DNA from: Hyphomicrobiales bacterium
Lineage (GTDB): Bacteria > Pseudomonadota > Alphaproteobacteria > Rhizobiales > Rhizobiaceae
DNA: 64,000 nucleotides
Assembly (NCBI GenBank): GCA_900472175.1
Contig: UCHD01000004.1
Location: 117,721 to 181,720, forward strand
Direction of reading: 5' to 3'
The translations under genes were made by a program, and so were the position numbers. Shown in pieces: positions 1-8,298 of the stretch. Under the pieces are notes generated by a model, which did no database searches, had not been told where the DNA came from, and saw nothing but the letters and a program-made list of their open reading frames with translations. How positions within the stretch are numbered: the stretch's first letter is position 1; each line of letters starts with the position of its first letter.

Positions 1-803
1 TCATCGCGATCGCCATTCTGGCGGCTCTGCTCTGGTGGTTTGGCCGCCATGGAAAGCTGCGGGTGCCCTATAGCGAGGCGGTCGAGGACAAGGTCGAGAT
101 TCTGGCGCTCGGGGCGCTTGCCGTCTGCTTCGGTGCTGCCGCCATTTCCGGTCTTGCCGGGATGTCGCCGGCCTATGGGGCATTTCTGTCGGGCATCGTG
201 ATCGGTAATTCCACCCTGCGCAGCCGGGTCATTCCGGTGGTCGAGCCGATCCAGAGTGTTCTCCTCGTTGTCTTCTTCCTGTCGATCGGCCTGCTGATTG
301 ACCTCGATTTCATCGGCGAGAATTTCTGGCCGGTGCTGGGGGCGGCGCTGATCGTGATTGCGGCCAAGACCCTGCTGAACATTTTCCTGCTGCGCAAGAC
401 AGGTTCCTCGTCGCAGATCGCGCTGGTGGCCGGTCTGTCGATGGCGCAGATCGGCGAGTTTTCATTCGTGCTGGCGGCTGCGGGCCTTGGTGCCGGTGTC
501 CTGCAGTTTGATACCTACAAGGTGGCAATCGCCGTTACGGCGGTCTCATTGCTGGTTTCGCCGCTCTGGGTGAGCATGATGCACCGGCTGGAAAACATCG
601 CGTCCGAGCATCTGCTGACCTATCGCAAGGCTTTTGCGGTCGCCTATGCACGCGAACTGAGCGAAGTGTCGAAAGGTGGCGCGGCTCTTGCCGCTGCCCG
701 CTGGTCTCTAAAACTGCGCTACCGCGCATTGCGTCTTGCCCGCCACCGCCGGCGGCGGGCAAAGTCTGACAACAGGCCAGAAACGGATATTACAGAGCGC
801 TAA
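1..803 (+). CDS. CPA2-type cation/proton antiporter, C-terminal part (5' truncated by window edge)
   Basis: The reading frame is open from the first bases of the window, so the N-terminus lies upstream. The visible part has repeated hydrophobic helices with Gly/Ala-rich turns typical of Na+/H+ exchanger domains of the Kef/CPA2 family, including an internal GxSMAQIGEFSFVLA-type helix that is characteristic of these antiporters. It should exchange K+ or Na+ for protons across the inner membrane. After the last helix there is only a short basic tail rich in Arg, with no TrkA-N (RCK) domain, so it resembles the short, non-RCK members. Its end overlaps the convergent transglycosylase gene by 14 bp. 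Ion specificity cannot be told. Confidence 0.85.
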   Translation, partial: IAIAILAALLWWFGRHGKLRVPYSEAVEDKVEILALGALAVCFGAAAISGLAGMSPAYGAFLSGIVIGNSTLRSRVIPVVEPIQSVLLVVFFLSIGLLIDLDFIGENFWPVLGAALIVIAAKTLLNIFLLRKTGSSSQIALVAGLSMAQIGEFSFVLAAAGLGAGVLQFDTYKVAIAVTAVSLLVSPLWVSMMHRLENIASEHLLTYRKAFAVAYARELSEVSKGGAALAAARWSLKLRYRALRLARHRRRRAKSDNRPETDITER

Positions 804-1998
804 GCACTGCCTGCGTTGCCCAGCCATCGGCCGGAAGACCGAGGCGCAACTGCTCCTTTTGCAGCGCTGCACGGGTGCCGGAGCCGAGGATGCCGTCGAT
901 CTTGCCGACGTCATGACCCATGGCCTGCAACTTTGTCTGCAGCGCCTTCATGCCTTCGTCGTTCAAGCCGGGTTCCGGGGTGTGGGTGTCGTAGGTTGGA
1001 GCACCGGCAAGCCGGGTGGCGAAATAGGCAGCCGAGGTCGTGTAGATGAACGACTGGTTCCATTCGAGATAGACGTTGAAATTCGGATAGGTCAGGAAGG
1101 CGACGCCGTGGCGGCCCTGCGGAATGACCAGCGATGAGGCCAGCTGCGGGAATGCGGTATTGCCGTCGCGCGGCTTGACGCCGAGCTTGAACCAGTCGCC
1201 GGCGGTCATGCCGGTCTGCAGCCCGGTCTTTTCCCAGGGCAGGTTTTCCGGCAGGTTGACTTCCTGGATCCAAGGCTGGCCAGCTGTGAAGCCGAGGCTC
1301 TTGATGAATTTTGCGGCCGTCAGGATCGCGTCCGGTGAGCTCTGCTTGAGGTTGACGTGGCCGTCTCCATCGCCGTCCATGCCCTGCGCGATAATGTCTT
1401 CCGGTAGCATCTGCACCTGGCCGATTTCGCCAGCCCAGGCACCGGTCGTGGTTTCCGGGTCGAGATCGCCGTGCTGGACCATCTCAATGGCCGAGATCAG
1501 CTGCGGACGGAACATTTCCGGGCGGCGGCAATCGTGTGCCAGCGTCACCAGAGCGTTGCGAGTGTTGAAATCGCCCTGGACTGCGCCGAAATCGGTTTCC
1601 ATGGCCCAGAACGCAGTGATGACCGGAGCCGGAACGCCGAACTCCTTCTCGGCCCGTGCGAAGACGGCGGCATATTCCTTCATCTTCTTGGCGCCGATAT
1701 CCAGCCGTGCCTTGCTGACGGTGCGCTGGGAAAATTCGGTAAAGCTCTGCTTGAAGACGCCCTGGGCGCGGTCGCGGCTCAGGACTTTTTCGGAGATGGC
1801 GGCACCCGCCAGCGCACGATCGACGACGTCGGCCGGAATGCCCTTGGCAACCGCTTCAGCCTTGACGCCTTGCAGGAACGTAGCGAGATCGCCGCCGCAG
1901 GGGGCGGCTGGCGGGGCCGCCTGTTGTGCCAGCGCGGAGGAGGCCAGAAGGGTGAGAAAACCGATCGAAAGAACGGAGCGCAGTGTGCTGCGTGTCAT
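790..1998 (-). CDS. MltB-type lytic murein transglycosylase with C-terminal peptidoglycan-binding domain
   Basis: This 402-residue exported enzyme should cleave glycan strands of murein and form 1,6-anhydromuramyl ends. A signal peptide (about residues 1-24, ending ALAQ) is followed by an SLT_2/MltB domain. The catalytic Glu lies in the AMETDFG segment (about residue 134), and a GEIGQVQMLPEDI segment follows further on. The last ~60 residues look like a PG_binding_1 repeat. No lipobox Cys is evident, so it is probably a periplasmic soluble form, as in many alphaproteobacteria. It runs opposite to the antiporter gene. The next gene on the same strand, a GH25 lysozyme, is also murein-directed. 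Family assignment is firm; the subclass name is inferred. Confidence 0.9.
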   Translation of the reverse strand: MTRSTLRSVLSIGFLTLLASSALAQQAAPPAAPCGGDLATFLQGVKAEAVAKGIPADVVDRALAGAAISEKVLSRDRAQGVFKQSFTEFSQRTVSKARLDIGAKKMKEYAAVFARAEKEFGVPAPVITAFWAMETDFGAVQGDFNTRNALVTLAHDCRRPEMFRPQLISAIEMVQHGDLDPETTTGAWAGEIGQVQMLPEDIIAQGMDGDGDGHVNLKQSSPDAILTAAKFIKSLGFTAGQPWIQEVNLPENLPWEKTGLQTGMTAGDWFKLGVKPRDGNTAFPQLASSLVIPQGRHGVAFLTYPNFNVYLEWNQSFIYTTSAAYFATRLAGAPTYDTHTPEPGLNDEGMKALQTKLQAMGHDVGKIDGILGSGTRAALQKEQLRLGLPADGWATQAVLSAL

Positions 1999-2129
1999 CG
2001 CAAGTCCTTGTTGTAAGTCCGGATCAGGCCGGCTGCAGCGCTAAAACGGGCTGCTCTTGTTTCGCTGAAATTATGGCAGCGGCTGTCACACGGCAATAAG
2101 GCGGAAAGAAGAAATGCCGCCCTGCTGTC

Positions 2130-2945
2130 TCAGTTTTGCGCCGTCTGGATATCCGTGTGTGCGCGTGGCTTTGAAACGGCTGCCACCCAGCTTTTCCAGT
2201 TTTTCTGCGAGCCCGCAAAGACGTTGATGTCGGCATTGCCCTGGATGCCGGGAATGACTCCGGTGCTGGTGTATTGCCAGAACGCCCAGCGGCGCTCCGG
2301 GTAGATTTCCGTTGGGTGGGCAGCAACCGAACGCACCCAGAAATGATAGTCCTTGAACTGGCCGACGAGATTGTCGCGGTGGAAATCGACCGAGGTATAG
2401 ATGATCGGGCGTTTGCCGTAATAGGCTTCCAGCCGGTCCATGAAGCGCTTCATTTCGGTCTGTACGGTCAGCGGCGACGGGCGATACGTGCAGGTCTTGG
2501 ATTCACCGTTCCATTCGACGTCGAGCACGGGCGGCAGATAGACTGCGCTTTTCGGCACGTTGGCGATGAACCAATCGGCCTGCTGGTCTGCCGTCGAGCA
2601 GAAATAGTAGAAATGGTATGGCGCATAGGGCAGGCCTGCGGCGCGGGCCTGCTGCCAGTAGTCGCCGAACTTGGCGTCGATCCGGTCCTTGCCTTCCGTC
2701 GCCTTGATGAAGGCGAAGGAGACGCCGGAACCCTTGACCTTGGCCCAGTCGATATCACCCTGCCATTTTGAGACGTCGATGCCGTGGATATTGTGATGCT
2801 GCGGCGTGCGCGCACCAAAATTCTGTGGGTCCTTGTCCTGGAACTTCGGCGAGATCGATGCGGTGGAGACCAGATCGTAATCTGTCGCGGTACAGGCGGA
2901 AAGAAGCGAGACAATAGGCAGGAGAGCCAGGAAGAGCCGGCGCAT
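2130..2945 (-). CDS. Glycoside hydrolase family 25 lysozyme, lipoprotein
   Basis: This 271-residue N,O-muramidase of the GH25 fold should hydrolyse the MurNAc-GlcNAc bond. The start chosen at 2945 gives a classic lipoprotein signal ending LLSAC (Cys about residue 18). A GTG 39 bp upstream is also open but would put charged residues before the signal. The GH25 domain begins with GIDVSKWQGDIDW (about residue 55), and the catalytic Asp/Glu pair is in LDVEW (about residues 142-144). It is probably anchored in the outer or inner membrane facing the periplasm. The companion transglycosylase downstream on the same strand suggests a joint murein-turnover role, but the 130-bp gap leaves operon status open. 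Confidence 0.9.
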   Translation of the reverse strand: MRRLFLALLPIVSLLSACTATDYDLVSTASISPKFQDKDPQNFGARTPQHHNIHGIDVSKWQGDIDWAKVKGSGVSFAFIKATEGKDRIDAKFGDYWQQARAAGLPYAPYHFYYFCSTADQQADWFIANVPKSAVYLPPVLDVEWNGESKTCTYRPSPLTVQTEMKRFMDRLEAYYGKRPIIYTSVDFHRDNLVGQFKDYHFWVRSVAAHPTEIYPERRWAFWQYTSTGVIPGIQGNADINVFAGSQKNWKSWVAAVSKPRAHTDIQTAQN

Positions 2946-3164
2946 GAGGTTTCCGTTCTGAAACGATCGACGTTGCTGCCTCACGCGATGATATCCGCTG
3001 ATGTGAATCCCCCAGGAGGCGTGAACCTCATTTTCACCATATCATCGTAAAAATTGAGTTAGTTTCAAGCGGCAATTGTCAAGACAGCGCCGCAAGACGC
3101 CGAAAACACAGTCTTGCCGACAGTCCAACCGTAAAACAGTAGGATTTTGCGGAGCTTGCGCCTT

Positions 3165-3833
3165 CTAGCGCACTGCGCGCCGGTAGGTGAAGAGCCAGGC
3201 GTAGCCACGCCCGATCGGCCGGAACTCCACGGTGTCGCCGAGTTTCTCGGCGTTGGACCTGAGCACGCTTTCCATTGTCTTACGCGGGGTGACGTGAAAC
3301 CGCTCAAGCCATGCCTGCAGTCCGCGCCGGAACAGGCCGGGCAGGCGTTCCTGCTGGCCGAAATCGGCGATGTGTAGCGATCCGCCGGGATTGAGGGCTA
3401 CGATAGCTGCGCCGATCGCCTTTTCCCAGTCCGGGATCATCGACAGGGCGTAGGAGATGACGATCCGGTCGAATCCGGTTTCACCGAATTCAAACGCCTG
3501 GAAATTAGTGGCGTCGGCAACGCGTAGTATTGTTCTGCGCTGGCCGGGTTTGCCGAGTTTCGCCTCGGCCGAGACCAGCATCTCTGCCGAAATATCCAAT
3601 CCGAACAGCCGTGCATGCGGAAATCGGCGGCCGATCAGCGCCAGGTTACGGCCCGTGCCACAGCCGACTTCAAGCACGCTACCGCCAGCCGGGACGTCCA
3701 GCCCGTTGATCAGCGTGTCGCGCCCGAACAGATAGTATTTGCGGGTCAGGTCGTAGAAGTGCCGTTGTGTGCGATACATCCGGTCCATGCGGTCGGCATG
3801 GCTGCTGCCCACATCGGTCTCGACCGCCGTCAT
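3165..3833 (-). CDS. btaB: Diacylglyceryl-homoserine N-methyltransferase (betaine lipid synthesis)
   Basis: This 222-residue class I SAM methyltransferase has motif I VLEVGCGTGRN at about residues 53-63 and an acidic post-I loop (FGLDIS). By family it trimethylates diacylglyceryl-homoserine to the betaine lipid DGTS, a phosphorus-free membrane lipid. The start codon overlaps the btaA stop by 4 nt (ATGA on the minus strand), so the pair is translationally coupled. Function rests mainly on pairing with the DUF3419 gene, because the methyltransferase fold alone is not specific. DGTS is made by several rhizobia under phosphate starvation, which fits the candidate Pho box upstream of btaA. Confidence 0.88.
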   Translation of the reverse strand: MTAVETDVGSSHADRMDRMYRTQRHFYDLTRKYYLFGRDTLINGLDVPAGGSVLEVGCGTGRNLALIGRRFPHARLFGLDISAEMLVSAEAKLGKPGQRRTILRVADATNFQAFEFGETGFDRIVISYALSMIPDWEKAIGAAIVALNPGGSLHIADFGQQERLPGLFRRGLQAWLERFHVTPRKTMESVLRSNAEKLGDTVEFRPIGRGYAWLFTYRRAVR

Positions 3834-5080
3834 GCTGCTTTCCTATAAATATGGAAGCCGCCATAGATTGCCGAACGATCCTTCAGGTTGAGCGCCTGCG
3901 ACTGACCGGCATCGTATTGCCACTGGCTGAGGACGTTTTCGGAAACGCGCCCTTCCAGAATGCTGGCTTCGGCGGCGGTGCGGAAGATCACCATGGCGCC
4001 CTCCGCCGAGGTGCGGGTAATTTCGCTCCACAGGTCGTTGAGTTGGCGGTCGTTCATCCAGTCCTGTGCGTCGAGCAGGACGTAGCGATCGACGGTGCCG
4101 GCCGGCTTCTTCGCAAGAAGCTCGGTAAAGCTGGCATGATGCACATGCACGCGCTCGGCATTGTTGCGGATCGTCTCGTGGCGACCGGACTGCAGGTAGT
4201 CCGGCAGGTCGCCTTCATGCGGCAGCGGGTAACGGCGGGCAAAGGCCTGCCAGGCAAAGTAGTTTTCCTTCAGTGGGAAATGGCACGAGAGCTTTTCAAG
4301 CCGGTGGCGCAGGACACCGGCCAAGGACTTTTCGGCGCTGAGGCTGGCCAGTTCGTCGAACTGCTGCGGCGGAATGCCGAGGCCGAACAGCGAACTTTTG
4401 CGGCTGGTGATCCAGCGGATGACCGGGCGGTCGAACAGAGGCGCCAGCCGCTCGTCGAAGAACTGGCGTTGCTCGCGCATGGAACGGGCATTGGCAAACT
4501 CGCTGGGATCGACACCATGCAGCCGCGCCAGCAGATGACCGAGACCGATGAAGCGGCCGAGCAGACCGGTGCGATAGATGTTCTTGCCGAAAGCCTTGAT
4601 GCGGCGCTGGCCGGTCAGGCCACGGGCGTTCCAGTACTGCCGTGTCGCAGTATCAAGCTTCGGTGCAATAAAGAGATCGTAGGCCTGTACGTTGCTGGCA
4701 TGATCGTGGCGCGCCAGAAAACGGACGATATCGGCATGGCCAGGCAGGTGACGGAATGCGGCAAGTTTCAGCCGGTTGAGCGCCACGTGATGCCGGTTGA
4801 GGTCAACGACATCGATGCGCTCGGGCGCTGCCGACAGGTAAGCCAGCATGTTGCAGCCGCCGGAAGCAATCGTCACGATATGATGCTCGGGCCGCAGCTG
4901 CATCGCAGCCATATCGACGGCCGGATCCTCCCATATCTGCGGGTAGACGAGGCCGGAAAAAAGCAGCCCGAAAAGACGCTCCGACAGGCCCTCCAAACTC
5001 AGCGCCTTGTGCTGGATCAGGGCGGTTTTCAGCTTGCGGTTTCTCTTGCCATAGCCTGCATCGGGTGCGAGATCAGTCAT
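3830..5080 (-). CDS. btaA: SAM:diacylglycerol 3-amino-3-carboxypropyltransferase (DUF3419)
   Basis: This 416-residue protein of the BtaA family should move the aminocarboxypropyl group of S-adenosylmethionine onto diacylglycerol, the first step of DGTS synthesis at the inner membrane. Visible features are an N-terminal FSGLVYPQIWEDP segment (about residues 41-53) and a SAM-binding loop around IASGGCNML (about residues 71-79) followed by an acidic VVDLN strand. Length is normal for the family. It forms a two-gene operon with btaB (4-nt overlap). A candidate PhoB site lies about 50 bp upstream of the start, consistent with the known phosphate control of betaine lipids; that link is inference. 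Confidence 0.92.
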   Translation of the reverse strand: MTDLAPDAGYGKRNRKLKTALIQHKALSLEGLSERLFGLLFSGLVYPQIWEDPAVDMAAMQLRPEHHIVTIASGGCNMLAYLSAAPERIDVVDLNRHHVALNRLKLAAFRHLPGHADIVRFLARHDHASNVQAYDLFIAPKLDTATRQYWNARGLTGQRRIKAFGKNIYRTGLLGRFIGLGHLLARLHGVDPSEFANARSMREQRQFFDERLAPLFDRPVIRWITSRKSSLFGLGIPPQQFDELASLSAEKSLAGVLRHRLEKLSCHFPLKENYFAWQAFARRYPLPHEGDLPDYLQSGRHETIRNNAERVHVHHASFTELLAKKPAGTVDRYVLLDAQDWMNDRQLNDLWSEITRTSAEGAMVIFRTAAEASILEGRVSENVLSQWQYDAGQSQALNLKDRSAIYGGFHIYRKAA

Positions 5081-5127
5081 GTCAGCCTGCCATCCGTTGA
5101 CGTTGGAGGAGCTTCTAAGACGAGTCC

Positions 5128-5145
5128 GCTACACTTTGATGACGG
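5128..5145 (-). promoter_or_regulatory. Candidate Pho box upstream of btaA
   Basis: The minus strand reads CCGTCAT-CAAA-GTGTAGC. This is two 7-mers spaced by 4 A/T-rich bases, matching about 13 of 18 positions of the rhizobial consensus CTGTCAT-N4-CTGTCAY. The first half-site matches 6 of 7 and the second 4 of 7. It sits about 48 bp before the btaA start. Confidence 0.45.
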
Positions 5146-5171
5146 CGGGGATGGTGGTGCTTTTCTATGAT

Positions 5172-5187
5172 TTCTTACCCGTAAGAA
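5172..5187. promoter_or_regulatory. 16-bp perfect palindrome between btaA and GGDEF-EAL gene
   Basis: The sequence TTCTTAC-CC-GTAAGAA is a perfect inverted repeat in the 157-bp divergent gap. It could be a repressor operator or a hairpin in the leader of the c-di-GMP gene. No protein partner can be assigned. Confidence 0.4.
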
Positions 5188-5237
5188 TTGATTAAGTTTG
5201 CACATGTTAGATACGCTGAGTTTTTCGGGGCGCTAAC

Positions 5238-6815
5238 ATGATGTTAAAGGCTTTTCTGCCGAAGTCCGAGCAGCGGTACGCTGCCTTGGGCGCGGTGATC
5301 GGGGCATTGTTTCCGGCAGTTTGCATTTTTTATCACGCTGTAATCGCGGATGCCGGTGGGGGCTGGGGCAGCGGTATTCTGACGATCTCGCTTGTCTCGC
5401 TGATCGTCATGCCGCTCGTCTGCGGTATGTTCTTCTATCAAAGGGGCCGCGCCCAGAGCTGTCTGCTGGACGAGCTTGAGCAGCGCCGCAAGACAGAGGA
5501 AAACCTGTCGCGGATCGTCCATACCGATCAGCTGACCGGTGTCGCCAACCGCGTCGCGCTGGAGCGCGATCTTTGTGAGCTGCTGGTTACGGGATCGGTG
5601 CCGGCCGGCCGTACCGCACTGTTGATGCTCGATCTCGATCGATTCAAATTCGTCAACGATTCCATGGGGCATGATACTGGCGATGCGTTGCTTGTCGCGC
5701 TCGGCAGACGGCTGATCCAGGCGATGTCGGGTCTCGGTGCCGTCTATCGAATGGGGGGCGACGAGTTCGTCATCGTCGTCGCGGGCTCTCCGTCAGAAGG
5801 CAAGCTTGACGATATCTGCGTGACGATCAAGGGGCTGTTCGCCGAGCCCTTTCAACTGTCTTCGGCGCAGTTCTGGACGGGTGGCAGCATTGGCGTCGCC
5901 TATATGGAGCCGGAAGACCAGACGATTTCGGCGGTGCTGAAACGCGCCGATCTGGCCCTCTACAAGGCCAAGGAAATTGCCGGAAACAGCCATATGGTCT
6001 ATGCGCCGGAAATGGCCGACGAGGCCACGCGCAAAGGCGAAATCGAGTATGATCTTTCCCGTGCCTTGGCAGCCGGAGAGTTCTATCTGGAATACCAGCC
6101 CATCGTCGGTATCGAAAGCCGGGCGATCCGCTCCTTTGAGGCACTGATTCGCTGGCACCACCCGGACAAGGGCATCATTCCGCCCGATCATTTCATCGCT
6201 GCTGCTGAAAAGACCGGTCTTATCCTGCCGATTGGAAACTGGGTGTTGAGAACCGCCTGCCTAGAGGCGGCGCGGTGGCCTGCACCAACTGGCATCGCGG
6301 TCAATGTCGCTGGCGACCAGTTCAAGGACCGGGCCTTTGTTCCCCATGTCAAGGCCTGCCTGGCCGAAGCTGGACTGGCGCCCGGCCGGCTGACCATCGA
6401 AGTCACCGAATCGATCTTCCTTGCCGATGCCGACATCATCGAGGAAAGCCTGAGGGAGCTTCGGGCACACGGCGTGCGCATCGCTCTGGATGGTTTTGGC
6501 ATCGGGTTTTCGTCGATCAACAATCTCAGGCGCTTTCCGCTCGACCAACTCAAGCTCGACCGCTCGTTCACCCAGACGATGCTTGGCAATCAGCGGGATG
6601 CCGAAATTGTCGATATCATCCTGCAGTTGGGAAACACGTTCCAGGTATCGACCACCATCGAGGGGATCGAAACCGAGGGGCAGATGGAGTTCGTGCGGGC
6701 GCTCGGCGCTTCGGAAGCGCAAGGTTGTCTGATTTCGCGTCCGGTTTCGGCGGAGGGAGCGATTGCCATTCTCCAGCGAGAACCGCAAAGGACTGTAGAG
6801 CGATCATTCGGCTAG
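5238..6815 (+). CDS. Membrane GGDEF-EAL protein with degenerate EAL loop 6
   Basis: This 525-residue c-di-GMP protein has two N-terminal membrane helices (about residues 15-36 and 45-67), a short linker helix, a GGDEF domain with intact signature GGDEF at about 173-177, and an EAL domain from about 268. EALIRW is present (301-306), as are the Asn in NVAGDQF, the Glu in EVTES, the Lys in LKLDRS and the Glu in EGIET. Loop 6, normally DDFGTG, reads DGFGIG (418-423), losing the second Asp and the Thr. Diguanylate cyclase activity is likely; phosphodiesterase activity is doubtful. No RxxD product-inhibition site precedes GGDEF. It is divergent from btaA and has no obvious operon partners. Confidence 0.93.
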   Translation: MMLKAFLPKSEQRYAALGAVIGALFPAVCIFYHAVIADAGGGWGSGILTISLVSLIVMPLVCGMFFYQRGRAQSCLLDELEQRRKTEENLSRIVHTDQLTGVANRVALERDLCELLVTGSVPAGRTALLMLDLDRFKFVNDSMGHDTGDALLVALGRRLIQAMSGLGAVYRMGGDEFVIVVAGSPSEGKLDDICVTIKGLFAEPFQLSSAQFWTGGSIGVAYMEPEDQTISAVLKRADLALYKAKEIAGNSHMVYAPEMADEATRKGEIEYDLSRALAAGEFYLEYQPIVGIESRAIRSFEALIRWHHPDKGIIPPDHFIAAAEKTGLILPIGNWVLRTACLEAARWPAPTGIAVNVAGDQFKDRAFVPHVKACLAEAGLAPGRLTIEVTESIFLADADIIEESLRELRAHGVRIALDGFGIGFSSINNLRRFPLDQLKLDRSFTQTMLGNQRDAEIVDIILQLGNTFQVSTTIEGIETEGQMEFVRALGASEAQGCLISRPVSAEGAIAILQREPQRTVERSFG

Positions 6816-6901
6816 AAACATGTTTAGCATCAAAGTGATTGCCACAAAGCCTTCCTAAATGCGCGGAATCCTGTTCTTCTGACGCTGGCGAAGCAGGGGC
6901 G

Positions 6902-8260
6902 ATGTGCATGCGGAAAAAAAGGTGGTTCTGGCTCGCGGGTTCGGTATCGGCAGTGGTCGTGGCTGCCGCGGGCTGGCTTGCCGTTGCGCCGCCGGACCTG
7001 CTGCGGGTCGGCGATGGATATGCGGCCAAGATCGTCTGCTCGAACGTTTTCATTGCCGAGCGCGACGCGAACACGGTTCTTGCCGACGATGTTCAGGCGC
7101 CGGGTCATCCTCTTTTGCGTCTGGTGCGGATTTCTGTCGATAACACCAGAAAGGCCGTTACGGCGCGTATGTTTGGCTTTGCCGCTCCCGGCCGGGCGAT
7201 CTACCGCGAAGGCTTGGGCTGCACCAACGTCACCGAGGGCGAGTTTGCCGCTTTCCCCGGAAACCGGCAGCTCCGCCGCAGGCCACCGCAATCGGATGAC
7301 GGCAAGCCATGGCCGGATGGCAGCGGCACCGCCGTCAACCCGGCAATCCAGACGCTTTTGTCCGATCCGCAGCTGGCAGGTCCTGGCATGCGGGCTATCG
7401 TCGTCGTCAAGGATGGCAGGATCGTTGCGGAAAACTATGGCGAGGGGTTTGATAGCGGGACGCCCTTGCTCGGGTGGTCGATGACCAAGTCGGTGACAGC
7501 TGCCCTGATTGGTTTGCGGATCCGTGACGGCCAGATGGCGCTTGAGCGAACCGAATTGCTGCCGCAGTGGCGCAACGATTCGCGCAGCCAGATCAAGCTG
7601 GCTGATCTGATGGCCATGCAGAGCGGACTTCAGTTCAATGAAGACTATGGTGATGTGACCGATGTCACGCGCATGCTCTATCTGGAAGGCGACATGGCCA
7701 ATTTTTCCGCCGCCAAGCCATTGGAGGCGAAGCCAGGCGAGCGTTTCAGCTATTCCAGCGGCACATCGACCATCCTGTCGCGGCTGTGGATGGACACGTT
7801 CGGCAGCGTACGCGAGGCACTGACCTTTCCACGTGCAGCACTCTTCAGGCCGCTTGGCATGAACAGCGCTGTCTTGGAGCCGGACGCACACGGCACGTTT
7901 GTCGGCTCTTCCTATATGTATGCGACGGCGCGCGACTGGGCGAGGTTTGGCCTCTTCCTACTGCAGAACGGCAGCTGGAACGGCGAACAACTGTTGCCGC
8001 AGGACTTCGTCAATTACATGCGGACGCCCACCCAGGCATCCGGCGGCCGTTACGGGGCAGGGCAGGTCTGGACAAAGTTCGGAAATGACGGCGGCCCACG
8101 ATTGCCTGGCGATGCCTATTGGCTGCAGGGCCACGACGGGCAGTCCGTCATGCTGGTGCCGTCGCTGGAGCTTGCCGTCGTTCGATTGGGACTGACGCCG
8201 TCACGCAGCGGCTATGATGTGCGCCAGCTGCAGGCCAAAATAATAGAGGCGGTCAACTGA
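6902..8260 (+). CDS. Serine hydrolase of the beta-lactamase/penicillin-binding family (class C type)
   Basis: This 452-residue protein has an N-terminal signal anchor (KKRWFWLAG followed by a hydrophobic stretch). The nucleophile motif SMTK (SxxK) is at about residue 193, a YSS (YxS/N-like) motif lies in FSYSSGTST, and a C-terminal GHDGQ triad stands where these enzymes have HxG/KTG. The closest known groups are EstB-like esterases, AmpH-like peptidases and 6-aminohexanoate-oligomer hydrolases; true beta-lactamase activity cannot be inferred. The start at 6902 (alternative 6908) follows an AGGGGC ribosome site. A TTG further upstream is open but would precede the signal with an uncharacteristic tail. 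It follows the GGDEF-EAL gene by 86 bp. Confidence 0.85.
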   Translation: MCMRKKRWFWLAGSVSAVVVAAAGWLAVAPPDLLRVGDGYAAKIVCSNVFIAERDANTVLADDVQAPGHPLLRLVRISVDNTRKAVTARMFGFAAPGRAIYREGLGCTNVTEGEFAAFPGNRQLRRRPPQSDDGKPWPDGSGTAVNPAIQTLLSDPQLAGPGMRAIVVVKDGRIVAENYGEGFDSGTPLLGWSMTKSVTAALIGLRIRDGQMALERTELLPQWRNDSRSQIKLADLMAMQSGLQFNEDYGDVTDVTRMLYLEGDMANFSAAKPLEAKPGERFSYSSGTSTILSRLWMDTFGSVREALTFPRAALFRPLGMNSAVLEPDAHGTFVGSSYMYATARDWARFGLFLLQNGSWNGEQLLPQDFVNYMRTPTQASGGRYGAGQVWTKFGNDGGPRLPGDAYWLQGHDGQSVMLVPSLELAVVRLGLTPSRSGYDVRQLQAKIIEAVN

Positions 8261-8267
8261 CCGCCTC
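8246..8267. terminator. Hairpin over the stop codon of the serine hydrolase gene
   Basis: GAGGCGGTCA and TGACCGCCTC form a 22-bp near-perfect palindrome spanning the TGA stop, in the short convergent gap before the SLT lipoprotein gene. There is no clear U-tract, so it may be a weak bidirectional terminator. Confidence 0.45.
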
Positions 8268-8298
8268 GTAATCCGATAGAAATTGCGGCTGACCGGCT

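Noticed and set aside
1124..2044. Plus-strand frame opposite the MltB-type gene
   Set aside because: It is an antisense shadow in GC-rich DNA; the transglycosylase motifs fix the minus strand as coding.
3767..5170. Long plus-strand frame across btaA/btaB
   Set aside because: It is antisense to two well-recognised genes and its protein has no recognisable domain.
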